From Dioscorea cayenensis subsp. rotundata (lineage: Eukaryota; Streptophyta; Magnoliopsida; Dioscoreales; Dioscoreaceae): 64,000 nt of DNA. The notes under the pieces were generated by a model. It did no database searches, was not told where the DNA came from, and worked only from the letters and a program-made list of their open reading frames with translations. The DNA is taken from assembly GCF_009730915.1 (NCBI RefSeq), contig NC_052475.1, positions 28,953,016 through 29,017,015 on the forward strand. Reading direction: 5' to 3'. Below are positions 46,827 through 58,526 of this stretch, piece after piece; within the stretch, counting starts at the first letter, position 1; each line of letters begins with the position of its first letter. The position numbers were made by a program, and so were the translations under genes.

Positions 46827-47673
46827 AGGATAACTGAAGGAAGTTACAACTTACAAGAACTTACAACGATGAGTCACTCCTCAAACTTTTCAATTTATTA
46901 TTTATTTTTTTTATTTTATTTAATGCATAAAATTCGACAACCTATAGGTCAACAACATACAATTATTGATCATTCTGTTCATGTGCACTCACCTAGTAAA
47001 TATAAAAACTAGAATACAAATCCACTCCTACAATCGGAATTTTTTTTTTACACTACTGTATGTCCAGTGTATTTGGAACTTTGTTAATAAAAATTGGCAT
47101 ATTTTAAAATAGCACTATATAACTAGACTTAAAATCAATAATAACATATATGACCAAAAAAAAATATTAACTAGTGTTATTTCACAATTAACAAAATTAA
47201 TTATTCCGCTCATGTGTACTTGTCTAATGAAAATTAATTAACAAAATTAATTATTCCGCTCATTCATATTCTCTAATGAAAATTGATCATTCCGCTCATG
47301 TGTACTTGTCTACAAACACAAAGATTAGGCTACAAGTTTATTCCTATATCCGTAATTTTATTTGGCACTATTATGTCCAGCGCATTTAAAATCCCATTAA
47401 TAAAAATATTTATAAGATATTTTTTAAAGTGAAATCAGTACCATTAGAATAATAGTCATTAATGACAGCTGTGAAAAAATATATATATATATATCAACAA
47501 GTGTGTATTTCACTAATAAAAAAATTACCCCGTTACCCCGTTCATCATCATTTACGGGTTCTGATCTTGAGGTAAATGGAAGGACTCGATCAATCTATCA
47601 GTAAAAAGAGCTTATCGGATCCAAATCCTTTTAATTATAAAGTCATTAAACTCCGAAGTCTAAACCCGATTGT
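46827..47673. other. AT-rich intergenic DNA left of the gap, with short duplications
   Basis: Two diverged copies of a segment of about 130 bp (around 46955-47100 and 47283-47405; shared words ATTGATCATTC, TCATGTG, ATGTCCAG, TTAATAAAAAT) and a 50-bp tandem repeat (47191-47320). An ATG at 47576 opens a frame into the gap that I do not regard as a gene. Confidence 0.5.
47191..47320. repeat. 50-bp tandem repeat, about 2.5 copies
   Basis: ACAAAATTAATTATTCCGCT starts at 47191 and at 47241. A third partial copy (GATCATTCCGCTCATGTGTA) follows from 47285. Confidence 0.85.
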
Positions 47674-48673
47674 NNNNNNNNNNNNNNNNNNNNNNNNNNN
47701 NNNNNNNNNNNNNNNNNNNNNNNNNNNNNNNNNNNNNNNNNNNNNNNNNNNNNNNNNNNNNNNNNNNNNNNNNNNNNNNNNNNNNNNNNNNNNNNNNNNN
47801 NNNNNNNNNNNNNNNNNNNNNNNNNNNNNNNNNNNNNNNNNNNNNNNNNNNNNNNNNNNNNNNNNNNNNNNNNNNNNNNNNNNNNNNNNNNNNNNNNNNN
47901 NNNNNNNNNNNNNNNNNNNNNNNNNNNNNNNNNNNNNNNNNNNNNNNNNNNNNNNNNNNNNNNNNNNNNNNNNNNNNNNNNNNNNNNNNNNNNNNNNNNN
48001 NNNNNNNNNNNNNNNNNNNNNNNNNNNNNNNNNNNNNNNNNNNNNNNNNNNNNNNNNNNNNNNNNNNNNNNNNNNNNNNNNNNNNNNNNNNNNNNNNNNN
48101 NNNNNNNNNNNNNNNNNNNNNNNNNNNNNNNNNNNNNNNNNNNNNNNNNNNNNNNNNNNNNNNNNNNNNNNNNNNNNNNNNNNNNNNNNNNNNNNNNNNN
48201 NNNNNNNNNNNNNNNNNNNNNNNNNNNNNNNNNNNNNNNNNNNNNNNNNNNNNNNNNNNNNNNNNNNNNNNNNNNNNNNNNNNNNNNNNNNNNNNNNNNN
48301 NNNNNNNNNNNNNNNNNNNNNNNNNNNNNNNNNNNNNNNNNNNNNNNNNNNNNNNNNNNNNNNNNNNNNNNNNNNNNNNNNNNNNNNNNNNNNNNNNNNN
48401 NNNNNNNNNNNNNNNNNNNNNNNNNNNNNNNNNNNNNNNNNNNNNNNNNNNNNNNNNNNNNNNNNNNNNNNNNNNNNNNNNNNNNNNNNNNNNNNNNNNN
48501 NNNNNNNNNNNNNNNNNNNNNNNNNNNNNNNNNNNNNNNNNNNNNNNNNNNNNNNNNNNNNNNNNNNNNNNNNNNNNNNNNNNNNNNNNNNNNNNNNNNN
48601 NNNNNNNNNNNNNNNNNNNNNNNNNNNNNNNNNNNNNNNNNNNNNNNNNNNNNNNNNNNNNNNNNNNNNNNNN
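47674..48673. other. Assembly gap of exactly 1000 N
   Basis: A run of 1000 N, a conventional placeholder rather than a measured length. The same 11 bases, AACCCGATTGT, occur immediately before the gap (47663-47673) and immediately after it (48674-48684). Confidence 0.98.
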
Positions 48674-48700
48674 AACCCGATTGTTTTTTTGGAGGAGAAG

Positions 48701-48739
48701 ATGGCATCGAGAGCTAAGGCTATGGTTCTCCCTCCATGA
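48701..48739 (+). CDS. Short upstream frame overlapping the start of the lipoate-ligase-like gene
   Basis: ATG at 48701 opens a 12-residue frame (MASRAKAMVLPP) whose TGA overlaps the next ATG as ATGA (48736-48739). As I remember plant homologues, they carry LPLMNLV across this point, so this looks like the true N-terminus put out of frame by a one-base indel rather than a regulatory upstream ORF. Confidence 0.45.
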   Translation: MASRAKAMVLPP

Positions 48740-50353
48740 ACCTCATCCTCATGAAATCAACCCCGATTCTTCACCAACTCCGCATCGAGGAGAAGCTCCT
48801 CCGATCTTCTTCCGAGAATTGGTGCATCATCAACGATGGCACCTCCGATCCTACTATTGTTATGGGGGTTTCCGGGTACTCCATCGTCTCTCCATCTTTT
48901 GTGTTTCCTGTTTTGAGAGAAAGCTCTGTTTTTTTTTTTGTTTGAATTTGAGGTCTTGGCAATCAGGAAGGTCGCGGAGCTTGTAAATGTTGAGCCTGTG
49001 ATCCGTGATGGAATTCCGGTGATCAGGAGGTTTAGTGGAGGTGGCACTGTCATTGTCGATGTTGGCACGGTTTTCGTCACTTTGATTTGCAGCAAGGGTG
49101 CTGTTCCTGGATTGCAGCCGTTTCCTCGTCCTATTATGGATTGGAGTGGGGGATTGTATGGAAGAGTGTTTGAAGGTTTTGCCGATTTTCATCTTCGTGA
49201 AAATGGTATGCCTGATCATCCTTTGATGATAAGTTATTTTGTGAAAGTTTATATTTTTAGTGTTCATGGGCTGGCTGCTGAGGATTTATGAGATTGTTAA
49301 TGAAGTTGAATCATATCGAAACTGCTACTTTTGTTATTGTTTGCCACTAATAGAACATACCTGTGGATTGCAAATGCATGCTTTTAGATTCTGCCTTCGG
49401 GAGCTGCTCTTCTCTTATTTTTATGGATTCATGTAATTGAATTGTATGGGCATTGTTAATTTTATTGGTAATCTACATTAAATTTCATTCATTGAGGTTA
49501 AGGTTTCGCTGTTGTGGTAGTAAAAGATATGCTTAATTGGTTTTTTTTTTCCTTTTAACTGTTAGACTACGCATTTGGGAACCGTAAATTTGGTGGAAAT
49601 GCTCAATCTATTACCAAAGATCGGTGGATTCACCACACATCGTTCCTATGGGACTATGATGTCAAGAACATGGAGTACTTGAAACAACCCATGCGAGCTC
49701 CTAAATATCGATTGGTATGTATCTCCTGGTATGCTTCTTAACATGACTGAATTATACTCTTATCATGTTTGCCTATTACTTTTTGGCCAGGTTAATGAAG
49801 CTGGCATGTTAGAAATTTGTTAAGTAGAATCCATATTGATGACCTAAAATCAACCTCATTATTTAATACATGTTTGCTTTTTCTTGTTTCCGTTCATCCT
49901 GGCATAAATTTATATTTAATGGGTCACCTTTTTATGTGTTCCACCCATTAAAAATCTTATCTCAAAATGCTGATAATATAATAACATTTTCTTTTATAGG
50001 GTTTTCTACAGTCTTCTGCCCAATCTATTAATTGTTGAACGTGTTGACTCTAAGATGCATTGTTTCTGGATTGTGAATATCCTTTCTGCTTTTGTTGCTC
50101 ATATTGTTTCTTTTTCTTCCTTATATAAGTGGCTCGAAGGATTTCACTTTACTTGCCAATCTGCTGCTCTATTTGTCTGGCAAAACAACTAAATGCAATG
50201 TGTATCTCGTGATTTCAGGAAAGACACCACCTAGATTTTTTGTGTAGAATGAAAGATTATTTGCCATGCCGATCAACTTTCATCGAGAAAACCATTGCAG
50301 CTCTTAGCAGCCATTTCACTGTAAAACCTGTAGACAAGAAAAACAATCACTGA
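48736..50353 (+). CDS. Lipoate-protein ligase A-like protein (biotin/lipoate A/B ligase family), apparently frameshifted at both ends
   Basis: Exons 48736-48875, 48967-49205, 49566-49714 and 50219-50353 read as 220 residues. The LplA fold is clear: IIND...DPTIVMGVSG, the ligase motif RRFSGGGTVIVDVGTVFVTL, then RKFGGNAQSITKDRWIHHTS with the lipoate-contacting Lys, and DFLCRMKDYLP. Family members attach lipoate (or octanoate) to lysines of 2-oxoacid dehydrogenase and glycine-cleavage subunits; this plant subgroup (At3g29010-like) is poorly characterised. Two oddities occur. The start lacks the expected in-frame leader (see 48701-48739). Also, directly after a five-A run at 50339-50343 the frame ends, while the neighbouring frame continues to 50465 with family-like residues (HVSSTKLLTKEDLEAALSS). 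Both would fit single-base sequence errors beside an assembly gap, or a young pseudogene. Confidence 0.82.
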
Positions 50354-51056
50354 TCCTATTGATACTAAGCACGTGAGTTCCACCAAGTTGTTAACAAAGG
50401 AGGACCTAGAAGCAGCACTTTCATCACCACATGAAAGCTCAGTAGTCCAGCAGCTTCAATTGTGACAAACATTCAATATTTAGATACAGTAGGTTTGATT
50501 CTTTTACCTGATTGCAGAATGTATTTAACTTTTAATGTTTCTCCATGTCGGTTATTCTAATTTCTCGTTAAATATATTACTTGCGGATGGCACAAAATAT
50601 AACTGATCATATTTCCTTGTCAATCAACAAACTATATAATGTGCCATCTTGTCTTGATTTTTTGCAAGTTTGCTATGAAAAACTACAGCTGTAAAAAGCC
50701 TTTGTCTGATGGTGGCTACCATCATGTAGATTGGTCTCCACATTAGAGATTGAGCAGCTGAATCTTTCAATTAATAATCTTATGGGTGCATTATTCACAT
50801 ATAGTGAAAAAGGCTTACGAGGTTGATTGTATTTAGACTGAAGAAAATAGAGAAAAAAGCAAGTAGAAAAAAAAAATCAATGGAATATGCAAAAAGAACA
50901 AGGAGTAAAATGCTGTGTCAAGTACATCGTCTTTCTTTGGTTTGTCTGTCTTATTTTCCTCATTCAAACAAACACATGGAAACATTTGTCCTTCTACATT
51001 TTGTTTGTAGTGATATGTGTGCCTTAGAACTGCGTCGGTTCTCTGAGATATTTCCT
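50354..51056. other. Convergent spacer between the lipoate-ligase-like and MYB genes
   Basis: 50354-50465 continues the lipoate-ligase reading in another frame. The rest is presumed 3' untranslated sequence of both genes. Confidence 0.55.
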
Positions 51057-52605
51057 TCAAAGTGTTCCTACTCCGAGGAAATCAATGAAAGGCAGTGAAG
51101 TGTTCATTGGTTCAAAGTGGCTATCTTCTTTGTTCTCTTCATAAGATGAAAATTCTGTAGTTACAATGCTGGATTGGTAACTAGTGTGTTGCATTGCCTC
51201 ATTGGTTGAAGGATGATATGTAATGTCAATAAAAGACTCATCTCTTGACCTCTCCCAAGGCCAATTGCTGCCATATATGTATAGAATGTCATCTACCTTT
51301 GTACCTGAAAATCGAACCAATCAATGGAATGAAAATTTGGTCAATTTTATGGTAAACAGAGTAAAAAACTGAAGTGACTTTGTACTTTATTATTTAAGAT
51401 TTCTGAAAGTTTATTTACCATGCTTACGTAAATGTTTTGGGTGATGCTTGCAAAAACCACAGGTTATTGTTTATTCTATATAAGCTACTTTTTCCAGCTT
51501 TTATGTTGACATGAGTGATTAGGACACATCTTCTCATATTTAAAGATTGAACTTGTTTTCTAGATTTCTCTTTTTCATTTGATATTATGATTGAAGTTGA
51601 TGTGTAGATAGATTGCTTATGGCATTCCAAATTTCAAGACAGATAACTAAAATGTCAGAAACCATGCATGTAATGAACTTGAGAAACAGCAATTCAGAGC
51701 TTGGACAACAAGAATCAAATGAATATTTACCAAAAAAAACTCAATAAACTACAGCATAAAATGATAAGACAAAAAGGATATGGTATGAGGAAATCCCACC
51801 AAAGCTGGAAACTGCATTTCCTCCATTGTTCTGTTGTGACTGAGTAGAACCATCCATAGGACTAGAAAATGTGCAAGCTGTTCTCACTGAAGCTTCTTCC
51901 TCCATCTTTCTTGTTACATTTTGGTTCAACATCCTCCTCCTATTAGCACTGGACTGCTCCCTATACTTTCTGGCCATTAAAACATGCCACTGGTTCTTGA
52001 CTGCATTGTCTGTTCTCCCCGGAAATAGCCTTGCTATCAGTGCCCACTTGTTCCCATAGAATCTATGAGCAGCCATTAACTTCTCTTCTTCTTCTTCACT
52101 GAATGCCATTTTATTGATCCTAGGATCCAGTTGGTTAAACCATCTTAGCCTACAACTCTTACCTATCAAGTTACCAAAATTCATAGCAGGAGTGAGTCTT
52201 TAATATAGAAGAAGCCGTGAAAGAGAAATCCTATAGAAGAGAAGGTATGTAAATTTTATCTTTCTTACCTGATCTTCCCTCTAGCTTCTCCGCAATGAGG
52301 TTCCAATTCTGAGGGCCATATAAAGCTACTAGTTCTTTGAGCTTGGAGTCCTCTGAAGGTGTCCAATGGCCCCTGGCACTGACCTTTGTGAAACTACAGC
52401 CAATAAAACCATTGTTCTTTTCTCCATCCTGGCTTTCTTCTTCCACACTGGCATTGTCTCTCTTCTTTAAGTCATTGGCGCAGTAAGGCTTGATGGAGAG
52501 AGAGTCCATTTCTTCAAGAACTACATTTGTAGATGAAGAAGAGGATGGATGGTAATTAGAGCTAAAGGAAACATCTGGTGCTTGGATGAATGTTCTCTTT
52601 GACAT
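51057..52605 (-). CDS. R2R3-MYB transcription factor, subgroup 21 (MYB52/54/56/105/117-like)
   Basis: Exons in coding order are 52269-52605, 51800-52162 and 51057-51304; 315 residues. Residues 1-75 are a Ser-rich, acidic leader. R2 starts at about 77 ([20 protein letters not shown] ... [20 protein letters not shown]) and R3 follows with [20 protein letters not shown] and [20 protein letters not shown], then [13 protein letters not shown]. The junction DPRINK and the C-terminal PFIDFLGVG are marks of subgroup 21, which regulates secondary-wall, organ-boundary or seed-coat genes. The first intron interrupts [11 protein letters not shown] as in that subgroup. A TATAAAT at 52639-52645 lies only 34 bp before the ATG, so the leader would be very short. 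No damage is seen. Confidence 0.92.
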
Positions 52606-52645
52606 TGCTTCAATGTGCAGTGTTGCAGGGTTATGCTCATTTATA

Positions 52646-54430
52646 ATACAGAGGAAAAGGAGAAGGAATGAGAAAATGTATGAAAAAATGAGGAAAGGTG
52701 GTGAAGAAGTAAAAGATACAAAGTCAGTCTGTTAACATGAGGACTATTTAGAATTTAAGACACTAGGATCACTAACCTTGAGCTTTTCCACTGTCTCCTT
52801 TGTTAAAGCTGAGTCTTCGTTTACCATATTAAGGACATCAAGGAGGCAGCTTGTCCATGGAAACAAGTGAAACAGGAACAGTGATATGACAAACACATGT
52901 TCTTGATTGCTTGGAAGAATCCAAGAAAGACACCATTACTTGCTCATCTTTGTTTATTATCTTGTTCAACAATTTCATTATGTATTCTTGTTTGTGAATT
53001 TGAGGCATTAGTTACTGCCAGTAGGTAAGTCCTGGAATTCAGTTTCAACGTTCAGAAACATTATTAAGGAGAGGTTTTCCTTTTCAAAGCCAATTCATTT
53101 GAGTCAGTGTGGTGCCCAGTGATAGAAGTATCATTTAATGGTGTGGCAACCCTACAACAAGAATGCACCCTCTTTGCAGGGGAAGAAGGGAGAAGTGAGG
53201 TGCTATTGTCCAGAAAACAACTGAGAGTTTTGGTAGGTGGAAAAATAGTCTAGACTGTAGATTTTTACCCCAATGGAAGACAAATAAATCAGTAACCTCT
53301 CCAACAACCCACATGAAATCATCTAAGTAAATGCATGCACATGCATTCATGGTTTTAAAGTCACAACCTGCCCTCTGAAATAAGCATTTAAAGATGCCTA
53401 CACTCTGGTCTTTAAAATAGAAAAGATACCATTCATTTATTTAACGTCTTCTTGCAACTCTTGAGAAACAAACACTTGAGAAGCATTTCACAACTTGAAA
53501 TGCTAAATGTAAAGGATAAATGTAGTTTTTTTGCTTAGCTTGAGTTAGTAATCAGTGTAAATTCAATGTGGCGACACCAAGGACTGTTGGCAACTGGTAC
53601 GAAAACAGTACCTGGTGATGTTTAGCTGCACCTGTCTTATATTGACATACTAAACTTGGCTGTGTTTGGAAGGGCCAAAATTGAGCGGGTCATCCATGAC
53701 CATGAATACTTCTTTTTCTGTTTGAAAGATAGAAAACAACCACAGGTGGAATTAATAATTTTGATGCCACTTGCCTTGATCTTATTCAAACAGCTTTCGG
53801 TTTTTCAGCTGATGTATAGACAAGCTGTTCTTGGCTATCTTCTTGATAAGATGATATTTTTCCCATAAATTATCTGTGGGCATATCATTTGTGGATAGAA
53901 GCATCGCATACTGTGGATCATCTAAGCTTAACATGAGTCTCAAATACAAATGTTGACATGTTCCTCTTGAATATTCTATTACAATTAGATTAAGGTATCA
54001 AATCTGCATTTCTACTTGTACTGTACAAGACACTACCCCTTGATGTACTTTGACTACATTGGTATGGATTGTAACAAGAACATATATTCATACAAATTAT
54101 TTGTTATTCAGTAAGCTTAAGCAACACGCAAGCATGCTCTGCCACAACAATTCACTAGCAAATATAACAGGGATTGCTCTTTGCTTGATTGGAAATTAAA
54201 GCTATTGCCTACATAGCAAGGGTGAAAAAAACCATCAGAGAGGTAATTATGCTCAAGTTGATTACTATCATTGATTACCATCATATTCCTCTGCATATGT
54301 TTTTAATCTTTTTAAATTTTTGTTCCAGAAATACCATATTAGACTATTAGACAGGATTGTTGCCATTTTTAATCATGGTTGTGAGATTCAATAATTTTTT
54401 TGTTTTGAATTCTCATACTGATTTTTTTGA
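52646..54430. other. Intergenic DNA upstream of the subgroup 21 MYB gene
   Basis: AT-rich without recognisable genes. Short open frames at 53135-53350 (minus) and 53656-53868 (plus) resemble nothing known. Confidence 0.5.
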
Positions 54431-55265
54431 CTAGATTATAAAGTTTGTATCTTAATTCAGTAGCTGCTAAAGTGTAGACAGATAAGAGAAAACAAAGTAG
54501 ATGGCATTAGCTATAAACTTTATTTTTATCATAGTTGTAAGATGAAATAAGTTCCATATTCAATGCTTATGCCAAATGCCAAGTGAAAATGTAGATCTAA
54601 TTCAATTTTTAAGGAAAAAAAATCATTTGCCTAGATCGTAAACTTTGTATCTTAAGTCACTAACAGGACAAAGTGGAGAGAGAAGTCACAGAACAGGGTG
54701 GAGGCCATTCCAACATGCTCTTTTATCTTAGTTGAGAAATGAGAGAATTCCAGCTTGAATTCTCTTACTGAATAACTTTGGAAGATGCAGATTCCAAACA
54801 GTGTTCTCTTTTTGAAGGAGATTGATTTATATTACGTCTAGATCATTAAATTTTTGTCTTAAATCAATATCTGCAAAAATGTAGACACAACAGAGAAAAC
54901 AGTGGTATTTCACATCCAATTCTCATTGAATGACTTGTGAACATTCTGATCTACAAGTTGGTTGAAAATAGTGATTTATGAACATTCTGATCATAAACTT
55001 TGGATCTGACCTCAGTAGCACGGCAACATAGACAGAATAAAGTTATGAGATGAAACAGTTTCATATCAAATTATCATAATGCTCTTTCAAAAAAATAAAA
55101 AAATAAAAAATTAATCTCATAGGGAATGACTTGTGAAGATTGTGGATCTAACTTCAAGTTGATTGCATTTATATTATGTACCCAGATTGTCAACTTTGTA
55201 TCTTAACTCAAGAGCAGCAAAAATTATAGACAGAACATAGAAAAATATAGTAGATTGCATTGCAG
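54431..55265. repeat. Degenerate tandem repeat, about five units of about 150-200 bp
   Basis: A recurring block of the form CTAGAT..TAAACTTTGTATCTTA, a CAGTAGC-like word, then GTAGACA and GAGAAAACA appears at about 54431, 54631, 54838, 54987 and 55181, giving spacings of about 200, 207, 149 and 194. Between these lie related words such as ATCATAGTTGTAAGATGAAA and GAATGACTTGTGAACATTCT. The copies are well diverged, so the array is old. Confidence 0.7.
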
Positions 55266-55399
55266 TAATATGAGAAAAGTTCTAATATACATGGGAAGGA
55301 GTGATTCATTTTTCTCTTCATGCTCTCATTATGTCTCAAATCTCACTCAAAATGCCATCTCCAACAATGTTACAAACAGAGCACCAACAATGCTTTCCA

Positions 55400-55430
<31 letters not shown>

Positions 55431-55443
55431 TATGTATATGCAT
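55266..55443. other. 3' region of the Lhca4 gene with a (CA)n microsatellite
   Basis: (CA)n at about 55402-55426. Otherwise presumed 3' untranslated sequence. Confidence 0.5.
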
Positions 55444-56389
55444 CTAACGTGAGAAAGTTTGGATGATGGTGTTGTGCCATGGGTCTGACAGGTGCTGCAG
55501 GAGGTTCTCAAATGGACCCTTTCCAGTCACATTGTACTGAATCACAAAGCCCAGGAATGCCAACATTGCCAATCTCCCTGCAAACATACACATCAAGTTA
55601 AACTTTGTCATATAATTGTTTGTTTTACTGTGATCATGTTTAGTGATTGTTCATGTTTACCATTGGCAAGCTCCTTCTCCTTGGCTTCTTCAGTCGGCTC
55701 AAAGTTAAGCGGGTTAAATGGACCTCCAGGGTATCCACACTGATGCGGTGCCAAGCTATAGTTCTTAAAGATTGGGTCCTGGTTGACGCAGCCGGGGTTC
55801 TTAATGTCCTGCCACCTACGGATCTCGACGTAGTGGAACAGGATGAATTCGATCACAAACAATGTGGATGATGATGCGAAGTATTCAGCCTTCCCAGCAT
55901 CAAACCACTGGGGCGCGTTTATGATGCCAATCTTAGTAAAGACCTCTGGGAGAAGCATCCCTGCAACGCCTAGCATTGCCCACCGGCTATTGACGAGCTC
56001 AGCCTGTATATACCACTTGAGGTTTTCCGGGTCCTCAGCAAGCCCAAGTGGGTCAAACCCATTGTCACCTGGCAAGCTAACAAAGAGTAGAGTGTGCATG
56101 CAAATGTTTTAGTAGACTAAATAACATTTTGGTATTTGGAATGAACACATGTTCTGATTACAACTATTGTTTTGTATGTTCACCTTCCATCAAGGTATGC
56201 AGGGGAGGGTAGACCGGGCAGCCACTCGCCTTTCTTGGCTTGTACCTTGAATGATTGTGAAGTGATTGCCGGGGAAGTCCTGGCAGTGAACTCTCTGGGT
56301 AATTTGCCGGATGAACCAGTTAGAAATCTTGATTTCGACAAGCATGGCCGGAAGACGGCGAGGGATGCTTGGCTTGTTACTGATGCCAT
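55444..56389 (-). CDS. LHCA4: Photosystem I chlorophyll a/b-binding protein Lhca4
   Basis: Exons in coding order are 56184-56389, 55661-56076 and 55444-55577; 251 residues. A Ser/Thr-rich plastid transit peptide begins [20 protein letters not shown]; the mature start is near [18 protein letters not shown]. Helix B carries [20 protein letters not shown]: the Asn before S-R-W is the chlorophyll ligand that in Lhca3/4 replaces His and gives the red-shifted forms. Helix C follows ([20 protein letters not shown]), then [12 protein letters not shown] and helix A ([20 protein letters not shown]), ending [20 protein letters not shown]. The protein is the partner of Lhca1 in the LHCI belt in the thylakoid membrane. 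The promoter has an I-box and a G-box. A start at 56458 is in frame but lies in the leader; MASVT suits the family. Confidence 0.95.
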
Positions 56390-56594
56390 TTCCGGTGTGA
56401 ATGATTGTTGCAGTGATGGTGAATTGCTTGCTTGCTTTGTTATTGCTATGTATTGCATGTGAGAAGGGGTTCTTGTGGCGGGGAATGATGGGTTGAATCT
56501 AGCCGTTGGTTTTAAGAGATTTTGGGGATTGGACGGGTGAGATTCAATGGATGGTATAGCCGACCAATGGGAGCCAGTGGCTGTGATCTATTTC

Positions 56595-56714
56595 CTTATC
56601 TAATAGTTTAATCTGAGAATCTATTCCTGTGATTCTATTGGCTGGTTGCAAACATTTGTTATTTGCTTTGGGATGAGGGGGATCCAACATCATCCAATGG
56701 ATGCATCACACGTG
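56595..56714 (-). promoter_or_regulatory. Light-response elements upstream of Lhca4: I-box and G-box
   Basis: GATAAG (I-box) reads on the minus strand at 56595-56600, and the palindrome CACGTG (G-box, in CACACGTGGCA) lies at 56709-56714, about 205 and 320 bp upstream of the start codon. Both are typical of photosynthesis gene promoters. Confidence 0.55.
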
Positions 56715-58526
56715 GCATTTTTAGGTTTAGATTTATTTTTCTAGACAAGATTGGAGAGCTTTGGGTATTCAATTGCAAATTTTTAGCCCGCAAGCCCATT
56801 CTTCTTTGGTGTACAATTTCTTTGATGATGATGATGATGATGATAATAATAATAATAATAATTTTTGCCGTTTAAGGTCGTTATGTATTTGTTAGAGTGA
56901 GACATGCTTTTACATTATCTAATTCTGTCTGTTTTATCAACTTTTTTTATTGTGTATCCTACCATAGTTAGTGGTTTTAATGTTGTTGTAACTCTTATTA
57001 TCTTCTATGGTTTTAATGTTGTTGTAAGTAATATATGTGATTTATCTATTTTATTAAAAAAAAAAACCTACACCTATAAAAATTAATAAAGGATATCTCA
57101 TATTACTGGTGGCATGGTAAATAACTTCTTATAACAATTGAGTAATTGAGGTGTCTGAAATAATGGAAGAAAAACCATGCTTTCAACATATTCTAAGGGT
57201 TTTTGAAAACAATGCATTTATTTTTCTCTATTTCATAATCTTATGTTGGATAATATTGATGTGGTGATTGTAATTTTGTTTATTCATATTTTACATATTA
57301 TCTTATAAAGTCATCTTTGTATTATCAGAGTTTTGTTAAGTTTTTGGGGGAAAAAATAAGCTTTAATATAATGAAAATTATATGTACCCTGCATTAAATG
57401 AACTATTTTTTTACCAGTTCGTAAAGAGTGAAAAATTGGCAATTCTTCTACCCTTATTATGTGTTGTTATTTGTTGCAATTTCCTTTATTTATATTATAA
57501 CCTCTGTTTTGGCACTATTGGTTCAATTTCTATACAAAAAAATAAATAAATAGAAGTATTACAACGAAAAATATTATTTAATTAGTAAAGATATACTATT
57601 AAATACTTCTTGAAGTTTGAGACGCAAATCACGCGACTCAAGTTCCGTCAAAAAGTTTGTTTGACCAGAGAAATCCTTTTAGGGGATTTTCTGCAACCAC
57701 ACTTGAGAATCTTTTTTTCACTTTTCAAAAATTAAAAAAAGAAAAAAATAAAAATAAAAATAAAAATGCCTTGTTTGAACAAACCGCATAAAAACACCAA
57801 ATTTTTCTGTTTTAATAACAAAAATTGAACAAATATAAAAAGCAAATTCAGGATATAAAAATGATATAAAAAGAAATGAAGTATAACTGACTCATCTATG
57901 TTTTATGATTTTTCAAATTAAAAGCAATGTGATGTAGTTATCTGCATTCTATTTATTAAAAAGATAGTTAAAAAGTGCAAACAATATTCATACATATGCA
58001 GATAATAAACTACTAAAAGACATACTGAAACTTATTTGCATACTTTATGACCACAAACATGGTTTTAAACAAATAAATGAATAATACATACAGTTATATT
58101 TTTTTAAAAAAAAAAGAAAAAACAAGAGGTCACTCAACCAAATTCTTTGATTATCAAAGGTTGTTTCAGCAAACAATTCACAGCATCCCATGAACTTTAC
58201 ACACCCAACATAGAAACAAACAACACAACAAAGTATTCATGCAGTCAAACGCTTTCTAATTCCCAAAACATCTCTCTTTAACTCACTGAAAGATCTCAAA
58301 AACCACAAAAATAATTCATTACTGAACTTTGAAGTTCATACATCATAAACTCAATCCCATTTGGAGGGTGCTAATGATCCACCTCTTCCAAACAACAGCA
58401 ACAATAAGTCAATAACTACTATTACTAAAAACTAGTACACTAACACAACTGATACCAGAAAATACTGAAGAGCAATCCTTAAAAACAGAGGCTCTTCTTC
58501 TTTTTTTGTCTTTCTACTTGTTGTCC
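56715..58526. other. Intergenic DNA
   Basis: A (GAT)n/(AAT)n microsatellite lies at about 56826-56863. At 56970-57065 a short duplication (GGTTTTAATGTTGTTGTAA, twice) runs into ATATGTGATTTATCTATTTT plus a long A-run, resembling a LINE tail. No gene is recognised. The right end is the presumed 3' untranslated region of the expansin gene. Confidence 0.5.

Noticed and set aside
47576-48739. Long frame through the gap
   Set aside because: It consists almost wholly of N; only the last part after the gap is real sequence.
56172-56462. 96-residue plus-strand frame
   Set aside because: Antisense of Lhca4 exon 1.
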